Source: an uncultured Olsenella sp.
GTDB taxonomy: Bacteria; Actinomycetota; Coriobacteriia; Coriobacteriales; Atopobiaceae
Length of the DNA: 64,000 nucleotides
Direction of reading: 5' to 3'
Assembly: GCA_900314495.1 (NCBI GenBank)
Contig: OMVJ01000013.1
Coordinates: 1 to 64,000 of the forward strand
Shown: positions 53,080 to 62,258 of the stretch, one piece after another
Layout: each line of letters opens with the position of its first letter
Position numbering within the stretch: position 1 is the first letter of the stretch
Program-made: the position numbers and the translations under genes
The notes under the pieces: model-generated
Seen by the model: only the letters and a program-made list of their open reading frames with translations
Told to the model about the DNA's origin: nothing
Databases searched by the model: none

Positions 53080-53301
53080 CTAGTGAACGTGGACCTCGCA
53101 GTCCGGCTCGATGGCGTCGAAAATCTTGACGGACTGGGCCAGGATGTCCTGGAACTTGTCGTCGTCCGCGTCCAGGCGGAACTTGAGGGTCATGGCGTTG
53201 ACGCTCGCGTCGTTCACGCCGTCGATCTTGGAGATCTTGTCCTGGATCTTGCTTGCGCAGTTGGCGCAAATCTCCCCGCTCAGCTTGTATGCCCTCTTCA
53301 T
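53080..53301 (-). CDS. Heavy-metal-associated (HMA) domain protein
   Basis: This 73-residue metallochaperone-like protein has the CxxC motif ICANCASKI near residues 12-15 and a ferredoxin-like beta-alpha-beta fold. It ends in the acidic, histidine-bearing CEVHVH, which could add ligands. It probably hands metal to the ATPase that lacks such a domain. AAGGAAAG precedes the ATG. About 75 bases separate it from the repressor gene. Confidence 0.88.
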   Translation of the reverse strand: MKRAYKLSGEICANCASKIQDKISKIDGVNDASVNAMTLKFRLDADDDKFQDILAQSVKIFDAIEPDCEVHVH

Positions 53302-53376
53302 GGTGGTCTTCCTTTCCTTGGCCCGGCGCACCGGGCAGCCTATGAACCCTGCATGGATGCTGCCACGGGCAGCGCG

Positions 53377-53784
53377 TTACTCGCAGACGTGCGTCATGCC
53401 CTGCGAGAGCATGGTGTGAACGTGGTCGTCTGCCAGCGAATAGATGAGCTGCTTGCCCTGGCGCTTGAACCGCACCAGGCGGGCCTGCTTCAGAATGCGC
53501 AGCTGGTGGGACACGGCGCTCTGGGAGGTCTCCACCACCTCCGCGATGTCTCCGACGGAGAGGTCCTTGTCCATGAGCGCGAACAAGATCTTGATGCGCG
53601 TCGTGTCCGAGAAGACCTTGAACAGGTCCGCAAGGTCATAGAGGATCTCGTCATCAGGCATCTCTCCGGCAGCCACCCGCCACTCGGCCTCCCCGTCTTC
53701 AGGCGCGTCCGCCCCCGCGACGGATTCCGTGGCTGCCTCTGCTTTGGTTGGTGAAACCTTGGTCAGATCATCCTCGTAAGCCAC
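53377..53784 (-). CDS. ArsR/SmtB-family metal-responsive repressor
   Basis: This 135-residue winged-helix repressor has the recognition helix SVGDIAEVVETSQSAVSHQL. The C-terminal helix DDHVHTMLSQGMTHVCE has the D-x-H-x10-H-x2-E spacing of the zinc site in SmtB/CzrA. A CadC-type alpha-3 cysteine site is not evident, so zinc is the favoured ligand. GTG at 53784 is eight bases after GAGGGG; the GTG at 53793 overlaps that site. It heads the operon repressor-HMA-ATPase. Confidence 0.9.
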   Translation of the reverse strand: MAYEDDLTKVSPTKAEAATESVAGADAPEDGEAEWRVAAGEMPDDEILYDLADLFKVFSDTTRIKILFALMDKDLSVGDIAEVVETSQSAVSHQLRILKQARLVRFKRQGKQLIYSLADDHVHTMLSQGMTHVCE

Positions 53785-53813
53785 ACCAATCACCCCTCAA
53801 ATCTTTTCATATG

Positions 53814-53865
53814 CACATTTGTTCATGTGTTGACTTCAGTGTATACGCTAACGGCAAACTGTCAA
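53814..53865 (-). promoter_or_regulatory. Promoter and operator of the metal-efflux operon
   Basis: On the minus strand a consensus -35 TTGACA (53865-53860) and a -10 TACACT (53843-53838) are 16 bases apart. CACAT-GAACAA-ATGTG (53829-53814) lies where transcription should begin and is a good candidate for repressor binding. A further inverted pair, GTGTTGAC and GTCAACAC, brackets the promoter. Confidence 0.7.
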
Positions 53866-53922
53866 CACTCAATGCAAGATTATTGGCAGAAAGCCGCAGC
53901 AAATGTGCAAGCTGTTTGATTC

Positions 53923-53939
53923 GCCGCCAAGGGGGCGGC
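53923..53939 (-). terminator. Short hairpin at the PAP2 stop codon
   Basis: GCCGCC (53923-53928) and GGCGGC (53934-53939) pair across the PAP2 stop. It may terminate transcription; there is no T-run. Confidence 0.35.
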
Positions 53940-54436
53940 TACAAGACCCAGAAGCCCAGGATTCCGCAGGCCACGCCCACCAGCGCGCCCGCAACCACGT
54001 CGCGCGGCCAGTGGACCCCGCCCAGCACGCGCACCACGGCCATGGCAGCGCTCAACACCAGAAGCGCCACCCCCACCGGGGCGCACCAGGCCAGCCAGCT
54101 CATGGCAATCATGAAGATGGAGAACACGTGCCTGCTGGGGAAGGACCTTCCGCGCGTGTCCTTGTGGATGAGGGGATCGATGTCCAGTACCTCGTAGGGG
54201 CGCGGCCGGTTCAGCCGCGCGCGGGCCAGCGTCACCGCGGCGAACGAGGCGGCCGGAACCGCGATGGTCCTGGCAAGCCAAGCCATGTTGCCCGACGCCG
54301 CAACCAGGACCACAAGCAGCGGGTACAGCAGGTACCCCAGGTACGTGAGCAAGCGGTTGGCCAGGAGCAGCAGGCGCAGCAGCGCGGGACGCGCCCTCAG
54401 GGGCGCCGTCCAACGCGCATACTGCTCCGATGTCAT
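53939..54436 (-). CDS. PAP2-family membrane phosphatase
   Basis: This 165-residue protein has three to five hydrophobic segments and the PAP2 signature as ARLNRPRP, PSRH and VRVLGGVHWPRD. The PSRH histidine and the H-x3-D pair are intact; the first motif has Arg where Lys is usual. It probably dephosphorylates a lipid phosphate such as undecaprenyl diphosphate on the outer membrane face. The start ATG at 54436 is 24 bases past the HAD gene stop. Its ribosome site is weak. Confidence 0.85.
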   Translation of the reverse strand: MTSEQYARWTAPLRARPALLRLLLLANRLLTYLGYLLYPLLVVLVAASGNMAWLARTIAVPAASFAAVTLARARLNRPRPYEVLDIDPLIHKDTRGRSFPSRHVFSIFMIAMSWLAWCAPVGVALLVLSAAMAVVRVLGGVHWPRDVVAGALVGVACGILGFWVL

Positions 54437-54460
54437 TCCGACCCCGCCCCAGCGCCTGGC

Positions 54461-55276
54461 CTAGTAGGCGAACGGCCACTCGTCAGCCGCCAGCAGCTCG
54501 ATGGCCTGTGCCACGGCCCCGTCCTGGCAGGCGCCCGTGTGCCAGCGCGCGGCGGTAGTGGCCTCCTCCGTGGCGTTTGCCACGGCAACGGAGTTGGGCA
54601 CGTGCCTCAGCATGGAAAGGTCGTTGCCGGCGTCGCCAAAGACGACAACCTCCTGGATGGAGCAGCCTATGCGCTCGCACAAGAGGTCGATGCCGGTTGC
54701 CTTGTTGATGCCGGCCGGCATCACGTTGCTGAAGGTGGCCAACGCCACGTCAAAGTCCAGCCCTTCAACCTCCTCGTTCAGCCTGGCCACCAGCGCGCGG
54801 GTGGCCTCCTCGCCCTCGGCGCAGAACACGTTGGACTTGCCAATGCGGAAGTCCCTGGGCACGCCGTCCACCTTCACGCACGTCTCGGCGTAGCGCGGGA
54901 AGGACTTCTGCAGGGCGTCCTTCTCGCCGCAGACCAGGTAGGGGGTGTAGCCGTCAAAGCACAGGACGCCGGCTCCGGGCACGCCGCGAACGATGTCCAC
55001 CGTGTGCTCCAGGGGCTCCGGGTCAAAGAAGGCCTCGCGAATCTTCTGGCCGTCAAGGTATACCTGCAGGCCGTTGGTTGCCACCGCCGTTGCGTAGCAG
55101 GCGTCGTCACCGCCGAAGATGGGCATGACCCAGTCGATGCCGCGGCCGGTGCTCGGCCCGATGTGAATGCCGGCGTCCAGGGCCATGTGGAATGCCTGCC
55201 GCGTGCGCTCGTCCACCGTCTTCTGCCCGTGGGGCATGATCGTTCCGTCGATGTCAGAGAGAACCAGCTTGACCAT
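54461..55276 (-). CDS. HAD-superfamily Cof-type phosphatase
   Basis: This 271-residue protein has the HAD catalytic motif LSDIDGTIMP with nucleophile and general acid Asp8 and Asp10. The C2 cap domain is followed by the VVFGDAGNDLSML metal motif. Family members remove phosphate from sugar phosphates, pyridoxal phosphate or flavin nucleotides. The ATG at 55276 is preferred; the 98 extra residues upstream are not conserved. It is transcribed with PAP2. Confidence 0.9.
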   Translation of the reverse strand: MVKLVLSDIDGTIMPHGQKTVDERTRQAFHMALDAGIHIGPSTGRGIDWVMPIFGGDDACYATAVATNGLQVYLDGQKIREAFFDPEPLEHTVDIVRGVPGAGVLCFDGYTPYLVCGEKDALQKSFPRYAETCVKVDGVPRDFRIGKSNVFCAEGEEATRALVARLNEEVEGLDFDVALATFSNVMPAGINKATGIDLLCERIGCSIQEVVVFGDAGNDLSMLRHVPNSVAVANATEEATTAARWHTGACQDGAVAQAIELLAADEWPFAY

Positions 55277-55496
55277 CTCTTGTCCCTTCTCGTTGGCGCG
55301 AGCCATGCCCATGCGGCATGGGCGGCCACCGTCATTGCGCAGCCGAAACAACTTTACAGAATCTTGGCGGGAGGGTGCGGTCACAGGCGCGCTAATCAAC
55401 GCAAGTGCCACCGTATGATGCGTCCATCGTGCCACGCGAAGGAACATAATGGGCGTCGCACGAACGCACCGCACGTTCCACCAGAAGGAGAACCGC

Positions 55497-56480
55497 ATGA
55501 CCACACCCGACGCGCTTCGCGTCTTTGACCTGCACTGCGACACCCTGGACGCCCTTGCGATGAACGACACCGGCCCCTACGCCGACCTCGGGGTCGCCAA
55601 GGGCGGCACGCTTGGCCACAGTGGCCTCCAGCTTTCCGCCGACCGCCTGGCCGGCATGGCCTGGTGCCAGTGCCTTGCCATCTGGGTGCCAGACGACCTG
55701 CACGGCATCACGGCGCACCAGTGGTACCGCAAGGTGGCGGGCTGGTTCCTCGCGGACGTCCAGAGCGAGCCCCAGAGCGTGACCCGCGTCACGGATGCCA
55801 GCCAGATTGAGGCGAGCCTGGCGCCGGGCCACCTGACGGGCATGCTCACGGTTGAGAACGGCTCGCCCATCGGCCACGACCTGGGCGTCATAGACGAGTT
55901 CGCGCGCGACGGCGTGAAGATGGTCACGCTGACATGGAACGGCAAGAACAGCATCGCCAGCGGCAACGTCACGACGGACGGCCTTTCCTCCTTTGGCCGC
56001 GAGGTCGTGCGCTCGCTTGAGGAGCACCGCATCGCGGTCGACGTATCGCACCTGAACGACCACGGCTTCGCCGACCTGCTTGGCGTTGCCACGCGCCCGT
56101 TCGTTGCCTCCCACTCCAACTCCCGCGCGGTCTGCGACCACCCGCGCAACCTGACGGACGACCAGTTCCGCGCCATTCGTGACATGGGAGGCCTGGTGGG
56201 AATTAACTACTTCCGACAGTTCATCACCACGCGCGACGCCCCGGCGGATGGAGAGGTCACGTTTGACGAGCTCAGCGCCCACATCGAGCACTTCCTGAAC
56301 CTGGGCGGCGAGCGGGTGCTGGCCCTGGGCTCGGACTTTGACGGCTCCACGGTGCCCACCTGGCTCGACGGCTGCCAGCACGTCCCGGCCTTCCACGACC
56401 GCGTGGCTGGGCGCTTCGGGCAGAAGGTCGCGGACCGCATGTTCTTCCAGAACGCCCACGAGTTCTTCCTCAGGCAGTAG
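55497..56480 (+). CDS. Membrane dipeptidase (peptidase M19)
   Basis: This 327-residue dipeptidase has the M19 metal site: His and Asp in FDLHCDTL, Glu in TVENG, His in VDVSHLND and SHSNSRAVC. It hydrolyses dipeptides, including D-containing ones, in the cytoplasm (no signal peptide is seen). AGAAGGAGAACC precedes the ATG at 55497; the upstream start at 55449 is rejected. Confidence 0.93.
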   Translation: MTTPDALRVFDLHCDTLDALAMNDTGPYADLGVAKGGTLGHSGLQLSADRLAGMAWCQCLAIWVPDDLHGITAHQWYRKVAGWFLADVQSEPQSVTRVTDASQIEASLAPGHLTGMLTVENGSPIGHDLGVIDEFARDGVKMVTLTWNGKNSIASGNVTTDGLSSFGREVVRSLEEHRIAVDVSHLNDHGFADLLGVATRPFVASHSNSRAVCDHPRNLTDDQFRAIRDMGGLVGINYFRQFITTRDAPADGEVTFDELSAHIEHFLNLGGERVLALGSDFDGSTVPTWLDGCQHVPAFHDRVAGRFGQKVADRMFFQNAHEFFLRQ

Positions 56481-56562
56481 GCACCCGCGAGACGGCAAAC
56501 GCACCACCAGACGGCCAGCTCAACGGGTGCGCGGCAACCTTGGCCGCGCGCCCGCGATTGCC

Positions 56563-57411
56563 TCAGTCCACGGTGGGAAGGCCGGACCACAGCTCTCTTG
56601 GCTGGGGTGCGCGGTGTGCGGCAACAGCCTCGTCGAACTGGCGCAGCAGGAAGTCCCGGGCCTGGCGAACGTCGCTCGAGTCCACCGCAAGGCCCGTTCC
56701 CCTCAGTCGCGTGCGATACATGTGGAAGTCCACCTCAACGCCGTCCGCACGCATCTTTGCCACGAGGTCCGTAACTTCCTCGCGGGAAGGGTCTCCCATG
56801 CCGGTTATGACCGTCGCCGCCGGCGTGCCGGCAAACCCCCGCGCCCGCGTCAGGTCCGAGAGGCCCGCGTCCCACCCGCTGCCCAGCGTCGGGTAGAGCG
56901 GCATCTGGTAGGCCACGGCAACGTTTCCCTCGTCGCGCTCGAAGAGGCAGAGCTCCAGAGCGAGGTCGGCCGCAGGCCCCACCCCACCAACGAACAGCTG
57001 GTCAGAGGCTATGCCGTACATGCGGGCGTGGTCCAGGAGCCACAGCAGGGCCGCATGGCACTCCTCCCGCGAGCCCGGGTGGTCCAGCACCAGCACCACG
57101 CAAGGCCGATGCCCCACAAGGAGCTGGGCCACTTCCGCCCTGGCCGAGCCGCCCTCCGCGGGGTCATCGCCATGCAGCCACAGGATTCCGGGCACGCCAT
57201 ACGTGGCAGCCTCCGGCTCGAACAGCCGGGCGGGAATCGCGCCATCCCCCAGGGGAATCGCCACCTCCTCGCCGGGCTCGGGGGCGGGTTCCTCAAGAGG
57301 GTCCTCCGCCGGCGGCTCCGCGTCAGTCCGCCGGGCGTCGGCTTCGTCCGCGCAATCCGCATCCTTGCGACCCGCGTCCTTGCGCCCGAACAGGCGATTC
57401 AGAAGACCCAT
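56563..57411 (-). CDS. Degenerate alpha/beta-hydrolase-fold protein
   Basis: This 282-residue protein has an N-terminal charged, Pro/Glu-rich linker (about 10-50) and then an esterase-like core with LWLHGDD (78-83) resembling the HGGG oxyanion loop. The nucleophile elbow reads LFVGGVGPAADLAL, with Val144 in the Ser position. A catalytic His or Asp cannot be confidently placed. It is probably a non-catalytic member. GGAGG lies five bases before the ATG at 57411. It is convergent with the M19 gene and matches no named family that I recognise beyond the fold. Confidence 0.7.
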   Translation of the reverse strand: MGLLNRLFGRKDAGRKDADCADEADARRTDAEPPAEDPLEEPAPEPGEEVAIPLGDGAIPARLFEPEAATYGVPGILWLHGDDPAEGGSARAEVAQLLVGHRPCVVLVLDHPGSREECHAALLWLLDHARMYGIASDQLFVGGVGPAADLALELCLFERDEGNVAVAYQMPLYPTLGSGWDAGLSDLTRARGFAGTPAATVITGMGDPSREEVTDLVAKMRADGVEVDFHMYRTRLRGTGLAVDSSDVRQARDFLLRQFDEAVAAHRAPQPRELWSGLPTVD

Positions 57412-57670
57412 GTGAACCTCCACTACGGCAACAGCCCAAAGAACGGTCGTGGTTTCCTGGCAACTCGTGGGCAGACAACATGAGGCGCCCTTTTTGAGTG
57501 TACGTTTTACGGATGGTGGCCTCGGCTCAAGTGGGCAAACAGCGCCTCGGGCACACCTAGGTTGCGAGTTCCGTACACTCAATTTGGGTACCCAGTCTAC
57601 CAAATGGACCCGTGCCCCCGATTCCTGTCAGAATGGCATGACCCCGACTGTCCCAAGATGGAGGGCTCCC

Positions 57671-58588
57671 ATGCACGTAACCGAAGGCCGCATGCCTTAC
57701 CTCGGCTTCAGCACCTACTACCGCGTCGTCCGGCCCGACCACCCCGCGCCCGGCCGCGCGCCCCTCGTCCTGCTCCACGGCGGGCCGGGCTCAACCCACA
57801 ACTACTTCGAGGTCCTGGACGGCCTTGCGGACCTGGACGGCCGCACCCTCGTCATGTACGACCAGCTGGGCTGCGGCCTCTCGTGGGACGACGCCATGGC
57901 CGGGAAGGACGACCTCTGGCGCGACCTGGGCACCTGGGACCGGGAGCTCATCGCCCTGCGCGAGCATCTGGGGCTGGACGCCTGCCACCTGCTGGGCCAG
58001 TCGTGGGGAGGCATGCTCGCCATCGAGTACCTTGTGGACTACCGGCCGCAGGGCGTCCGGTCCGTCGTGCTTTCCAGCACGCTTGCGTCGTCGGCGCTCT
58101 GGGCCGAGGAGCACCACCGGATCCTGCGTCACTTCTTCCTAAAGGAGGACCAAGACGTTGTCGCGCGGGCCGAGGCCACGGGCCAATACGACGACCCCGC
58201 CTTCCGCGCCGTGGAGGCGCGCTTCATGCGGCTGTATTGCTCCGACCCGGCCTCCCCAAGTGACCCGGAGTGCGTGCGCCGGCCCAAGCGCGCGGGCCGC
58301 GAGTCCTACCTAGCCACCCAGGGCGACAACGAGCTCAAGGCCACGGGGGTCTTCCAAACCTGGGACTACTCCTCCCGCCTGGAGGAAATCCACACGCCCG
58401 CGCTCATAATCTCCGGCACTGAGGACCTCTGCACGCCTCGCGTTGCCAAGCAGATGGCGGACGGAATCCCAGGCTCGCGGTGGGAGCTCATGCCGGGCTG
58501 CCGCCACATGTGCTTCCTGGACGACCACGACCGCTACGTGGCGCTGGTCTCCGCCTGGCTCAGGGAGCACGACGCCCCACACGCCTAG
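57671..58588 (+). CDS. Proline iminopeptidase (peptidase S33)
   Basis: This 305-residue alpha/beta hydrolase has the oxyanion motif LLHGGPGSTHNY and the nucleophile elbow LLGQSWGGML. The catalytic Asp is in SGTEDLCTP and His in PGCRHMCFLD. Such enzymes remove N-terminal proline or other residues from peptides. GGAGG lies before the ATG at 57671; the earlier codons in frame (57449, 57638) lack support. It fits the peptide-use theme of this window. Confidence 0.9.
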   Translation: MHVTEGRMPYLGFSTYYRVVRPDHPAPGRAPLVLLHGGPGSTHNYFEVLDGLADLDGRTLVMYDQLGCGLSWDDAMAGKDDLWRDLGTWDRELIALREHLGLDACHLLGQSWGGMLAIEYLVDYRPQGVRSVVLSSTLASSALWAEEHHRILRHFFLKEDQDVVARAEATGQYDDPAFRAVEARFMRLYCSDPASPSDPECVRRPKRAGRESYLATQGDNELKATGVFQTWDYSSRLEEIHTPALIISGTEDLCTPRVAKQMADGIPGSRWELMPGCRHMCFLDDHDRYVALVSAWLREHDAPHA

Positions 58589-58690
58589 CCGGCTGTCCAG
58601 CGGCCCACGCACGAAAGGCGGGCGGGAGCCTGGCCCCCGCCCGCCTTCTTGACCACGCGTTTTGCGGCCTTGCGCCGTCGCGCAGGCCCC

Positions 58691-59626
58691 TTATGCCTGC
58701 AGCGCCTGGTAGGCAGAGCCGTACATGGCCGCCTGGTTGCCAAGGCTGGCCGGCAGGATGCGGGCGCTGGCGCTGGGCGCGAAGCAGTGCTCGTGGAAGG
58801 ACGCGCGCAGCTGGTCCGCAAAGAAGTCGAAGCCCTCGCCGACGCCGCCACCAATGAGGTAGAGCTCGGGGTCGATGACCGTGGAGATGATGGAGAGGGC
58901 AAAGCCCAGGTAGTCCGTCATCTGAGCGATGGCGGCCTCGGCGGCCTTGTCACCCTCGCGGGCGGCGTTGAAGACGGAGAGCGTGTCCGTCGGGCCGTCC
59001 AGCTTGACGGGTTCCTGGTTCTCGAACTCGCACTCCTCCTTGTAGATGCGCACGATGCCCTTGGCGGAGGCGTACTGCTCCAGGCAGCCACAGCGGCCGC
59101 AGCCGCACACCAGGGTCTCGTCGCGGTTCACCGTGATGTGGCCAATCTCGCCGCCGGCACCAAAGGCGCCCGCCACGAGCTTGCCGTCGCACACGATGCC
59201 GCCACCAACGCCCGTGCCCAGCGCAACCAGCACCATGCTCTTGGCGCCGCGCGCGGTGCCCTGCCAGAGCTCGCCCAGCGCGGCGGCATTCGCATCGTTC
59301 ACGAAGGCCAGCTTGGCCTCCGGGAACGCGCGGAGCAACGCGGCCTTGAGCCCGCTGGGGTCCAGCATGACGTTGGGCAAGAGGCCGACCTCGCCCTTTT
59401 CGTCAACGGGCCCCGGCACGTCCAGGCCCACGGCGACAACGTCCTCGGGGTCTCCCCCGTTGTTGTGGACGAGCTTCTTGAGTCCCTCCGTGACCTGCGC
59501 GAACGCAGCCTCGCTCACCAGAGACCCAGTCGGGACCTTGCTCACCGCCAGAAGCTGCCCCTCGTCGCTGAAGAGCCCCGCCTTGATGCTGGTCCCGCCC
59601 ACGTCAATGCCCAGAACGTATGCCAT
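58691..59626 (-). CDS. ROK-family glucokinase
   Basis: This 311-residue kinase has the phosphate loop LGIDVGGTSIKAG, catalytic Asp in FVNDANAAALGE, second phosphate segment ALGTGVGGG and the zinc motif CGCGRCGCLEQ. It phosphorylates glucose at C6, for instance the free glucose from TreC. The ATG at 59626 follows a weak GAGAGGGGC site. It is transcribed alone, divergent to the M32 peptidase gene. Confidence 0.93.
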   Translation of the reverse strand: MAYVLGIDVGGTSIKAGLFSDEGQLLAVSKVPTGSLVSEAAFAQVTEGLKKLVHNNGGDPEDVVAVGLDVPGPVDEKGEVGLLPNVMLDPSGLKAALLRAFPEAKLAFVNDANAAALGELWQGTARGAKSMVLVALGTGVGGGIVCDGKLVAGAFGAGGEIGHITVNRDETLVCGCGRCGCLEQYASAKGIVRIYKEECEFENQEPVKLDGPTDTLSVFNAAREGDKAAEAAIAQMTDYLGFALSIISTVIDPELYLIGGGVGEGFDFFADQLRASFHEHCFAPSASARILPASLGNQAAMYGSAYQALQA

Positions 59627-59934
59627 TTTGATGCCCCTCTCGCCCGTGCGCCGCGGCGCCTCGTTCGTCCGTCCACGTTCGTTCCGACACGAATCCACTT
59701 TCATTATGTGACGTGCGGGCTCGCAACGAGGCGCCGACGTAGGTGACCGCGCATCAGCATCCGCGGACGCGCGGCATTCCAAGGCTGACGGCACCGCCAC
59801 CGACGTGCGCCTTTCACGGCTTGACCACAAGGCGCAGAGGATTGCCCGGAATTCGCCACGCAGGGGCACGGGAGGGTAAACTCAACCTCACGAACAACTC
59901 GCGCGCGCCCGCGCGCTGCGGAATAGGAGAGCAC

Positions 59935-61671
59935 ATGGCAGACAACGCATCCAACGCACACAAGCCTCGCAAGTCGGCAAAGGGCGCGGGCAACCGCAGG
60001 CAGCCCGCGCCAAAGCGCCCTCCGCGCAAGACCTACCCGGCCAACGCGGCCATTGCCAACAAGGTTCCCTCCCCAGCCGACGCGCCGGTGCCGCCCGCAC
60101 CAGCTGCGCCAGCCGCGGCAGACTCCCCCGTCGCGCCGGCAACCCCGGCAATCTCTGAGGCAACCATCAAGTCGGACGTCGCCGCCATCGCAGACCTTGA
60201 GCGTCACCTCTACGCGCACCGCTACGCAGAGACGGGCATGTCCAGCTACGGCCTCACCATCGACCCGCCCAACGTCTCCGCCGACCGCGCGGAGGCCCTG
60301 GCCATCCTGGAGCAGGAGGACCACGACCTCCTGTGCACCAGCCGCATCGGCTCCACGCTGGAGCGCCTCACCCGCTGCTCCGACCGTCTGGACCCCACCA
60401 CCCGGGCGCAGGTGCGCATCCTGAAACGCGACCGCGACCGCCTGGTCAACGTCTCCAGCGAGGACCGGGCCGCCTTCACGCGCCTCACCAACGAGACCGA
60501 CTCCGTCTGGCGCCGCGCAAAGCTCAACAACGACTGGGACTCCTTCGAGCCCTACCTGGACCGCATCGTCGCCGCCATGAGGGGCCTCGCGAACCAGAAG
60601 GACCCTGGCGCCGACCCCTATGACGTCTGGCTGGACGAGTACGAGCAGGGCAGCAGCCGCGAGTTCTACAACCGCTTCTTCGCCATGGTCAAGGACTGCG
60701 TCGTGCCGCTGCTCATGGACGTCCGCACCAAGCGCCAGCCCAGCCGCGCCTGCATCGAGGGCCGCTTCGACGAGGGTCGCCAGTGGATGCTCGCCCGCGA
60801 CATCGCCATCCTGGAAGGCATCGACCTGGACTCCTACTGGCTCACCGCGACGGAGCATCCCTTCTCCGACGCGCTGAGCGTCAACTATGCCATCACCGCG
60901 GCGCACGTGCACCCGGACGACGTCTCTGCCAACGTCTTCACCATGCTGCACGAGGGCGGTCACAACCTGTACGAGCTCAACGTGGACCCCGCCTACAACC
61001 ACACCTCTCTGCGCGGTGGGACCTCGGCGGGCATGCATGAGGGCTCGTCCCGCTTCTTCGAGAACTACGTCGGGCGCAGCCGCGCCTTCGCGGGGCCGCT
61101 CCTCTCCACCATGCAGCAGCACTTCCACGGCCAGCTGGACCGCGTGACGCCACAGCAGTTCTACCTGGCCATCAACCGCGCAGAGCCGCAGCCCATCCGC
61201 ATGGACGCCGACGAGCTCACCTACCCTCTCCACATCCTCGTCAGGTACGAGATTGAGCAGCTGCTCTTCAGCGGGGAGGCAACGGAGGCAACGGCCAAGG
61301 ACGTGCCCACCCTCTGGCGCGACCGCTACAAGAGCTACCTGGGCGTTCGCGTGGCGGACGCCACCCGCGGCCCCCTGCAGGACTCCCACTGGGCGGACGG
61401 CCTCTTTGGCTACTTCCCCACCTACGCCCTGGGCGGCGCCTACGGCGCCCAGTTCCGCGACCAGATGATCGCAGACGGCGTGGATTGGGAGGGCACGCTG
61501 GAGAAGGGCGACCTGGCCCCCATTCGCGAGTGGATGCGCACGCGCGTCTGGCACTGGGGCCGCGCCAAGGACCCGGCGGACATCATCCAGGAGGCCTGCC
61601 ACACGCCCTTCGACCCCACGCACTACACCAACTACCTGACCAAGAAGTTCTCGTCCATCTACGGGCTGTAA
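59935..61671 (+). CDS. Carboxypeptidase Taq family protein (M32)
   Basis: This 578-residue metallopeptidase has the M32 zinc motif HEGGH at residues 339-343 and the family segments GMHEGSSRFFENYVGRS and DELTYPLHILVRYEIE. M32 enzymes remove C-terminal residues. About 75 extra N-terminal residues are basic and Pro/Ala-rich (PKRPPRK, then APAAPAAADSP), which is unusual because M32 proteins are about 500 residues. AGGAGAG precedes the ATG at 59935. The dtd gene follows 12 bases later. Confidence 0.92.
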   Translation: MADNASNAHKPRKSAKGAGNRRQPAPKRPPRKTYPANAAIANKVPSPADAPVPPAPAAPAAADSPVAPATPAISEATIKSDVAAIADLERHLYAHRYAETGMSSYGLTIDPPNVSADRAEALAILEQEDHDLLCTSRIGSTLERLTRCSDRLDPTTRAQVRILKRDRDRLVNVSSEDRAAFTRLTNETDSVWRRAKLNNDWDSFEPYLDRIVAAMRGLANQKDPGADPYDVWLDEYEQGSSREFYNRFFAMVKDCVVPLLMDVRTKRQPSRACIEGRFDEGRQWMLARDIAILEGIDLDSYWLTATEHPFSDALSVNYAITAAHVHPDDVSANVFTMLHEGGHNLYELNVDPAYNHTSLRGGTSAGMHEGSSRFFENYVGRSRAFAGPLLSTMQQHFHGQLDRVTPQQFYLAINRAEPQPIRMDADELTYPLHILVRYEIEQLLFSGEATEATAKDVPTLWRDRYKSYLGVRVADATRGPLQDSHWADGLFGYFPTYALGGAYGAQFRDQMIADGVDWEGTLEKGDLAPIREWMRTRVWHWGRAKDPADIIQEACHTPFDPTHYTNYLTKKFSSIYGL

Positions 61672-61683
61672 GGGAGCGCCGGC

Positions 61684-62166
61684 ATGCGTGCCCTGCTGCA
61701 GCGGGTGGAGTCGGCCTCCGTGGAGGTGGAGGGTCAGGTGGTCGGCGCCTGCGGGCGCGGCTTCCTGATCCTTCTGGGCGTCGGCCCCAACGACACGGAG
61801 GAGACCGCCCAGCGCCTGTGGACCAAGATTCTCAAGCTTCGGGTGTTCGCGGACAAAGACGGCAAGACCAACCTCTCGCTCGCCCAGGTGGCGGGCGAGG
61901 TCCTGGTGGTGAGCCAGTTCACCCTGTACGCGGACTGCCGCAAGGGCAACCGGCCCAGCTTCACAGGCGCCGCAGAGCCAAGCAAGGCGCAGGCCCTCTA
62001 CCAGCACTTCTGCCAGCTGGCCCAGAGGGACGTGCCGCACGTGGGCCGCGGCGTATTCGGGGCCATGATGCGCGTCTCGCTGGCAAACGACGGCCCCTTC
62101 ACCATCTGGCTGGACACGGACGAGCTGACCAAGCCGCACCACGCCCCAAGGGACAGCGGAACGTAA
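61684..62166 (+). CDS. dtd: D-aminoacyl-tRNA deacylase
   Basis: This 160-residue enzyme removes D-amino acids mischarged to tRNA. SQFTLYAD is the conserved active-site Ser-Gln-x-x-Thr motif. The normally conserved NxGP motif is NDGPFTIWLD. GGGAGCG precedes the ATG; it follows the M32 gene in one operon. Length is about 10 residues longer than the E. coli enzyme at the C-terminus. Confidence 0.94.
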   Translation: MRALLQRVESASVEVEGQVVGACGRGFLILLGVGPNDTEETAQRLWTKILKLRVFADKDGKTNLSLAQVAGEVLVVSQFTLYADCRKGNRPSFTGAAEPSKAQALYQHFCQLAQRDVPHVGRGVFGAMMRVSLANDGPFTIWLDTDELTKPHHAPRDSGT

Positions 62167-62258
62167 ACAATCTCAATCGTGGGGTGCCACGCACTCGCAG
62201 TTGTGGCATTATGCCCAGACGGGACCTGCACAATCCAAAGGGGAAGGAAAGTAATCCC

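Noticed and set aside
59704-62142. 812-codon minus-strand frame opposite the M32 and dtd genes
   Set aside because: An antisense shadow of two clear genes; low-complexity Gly/Val/His-rich translation without motifs.
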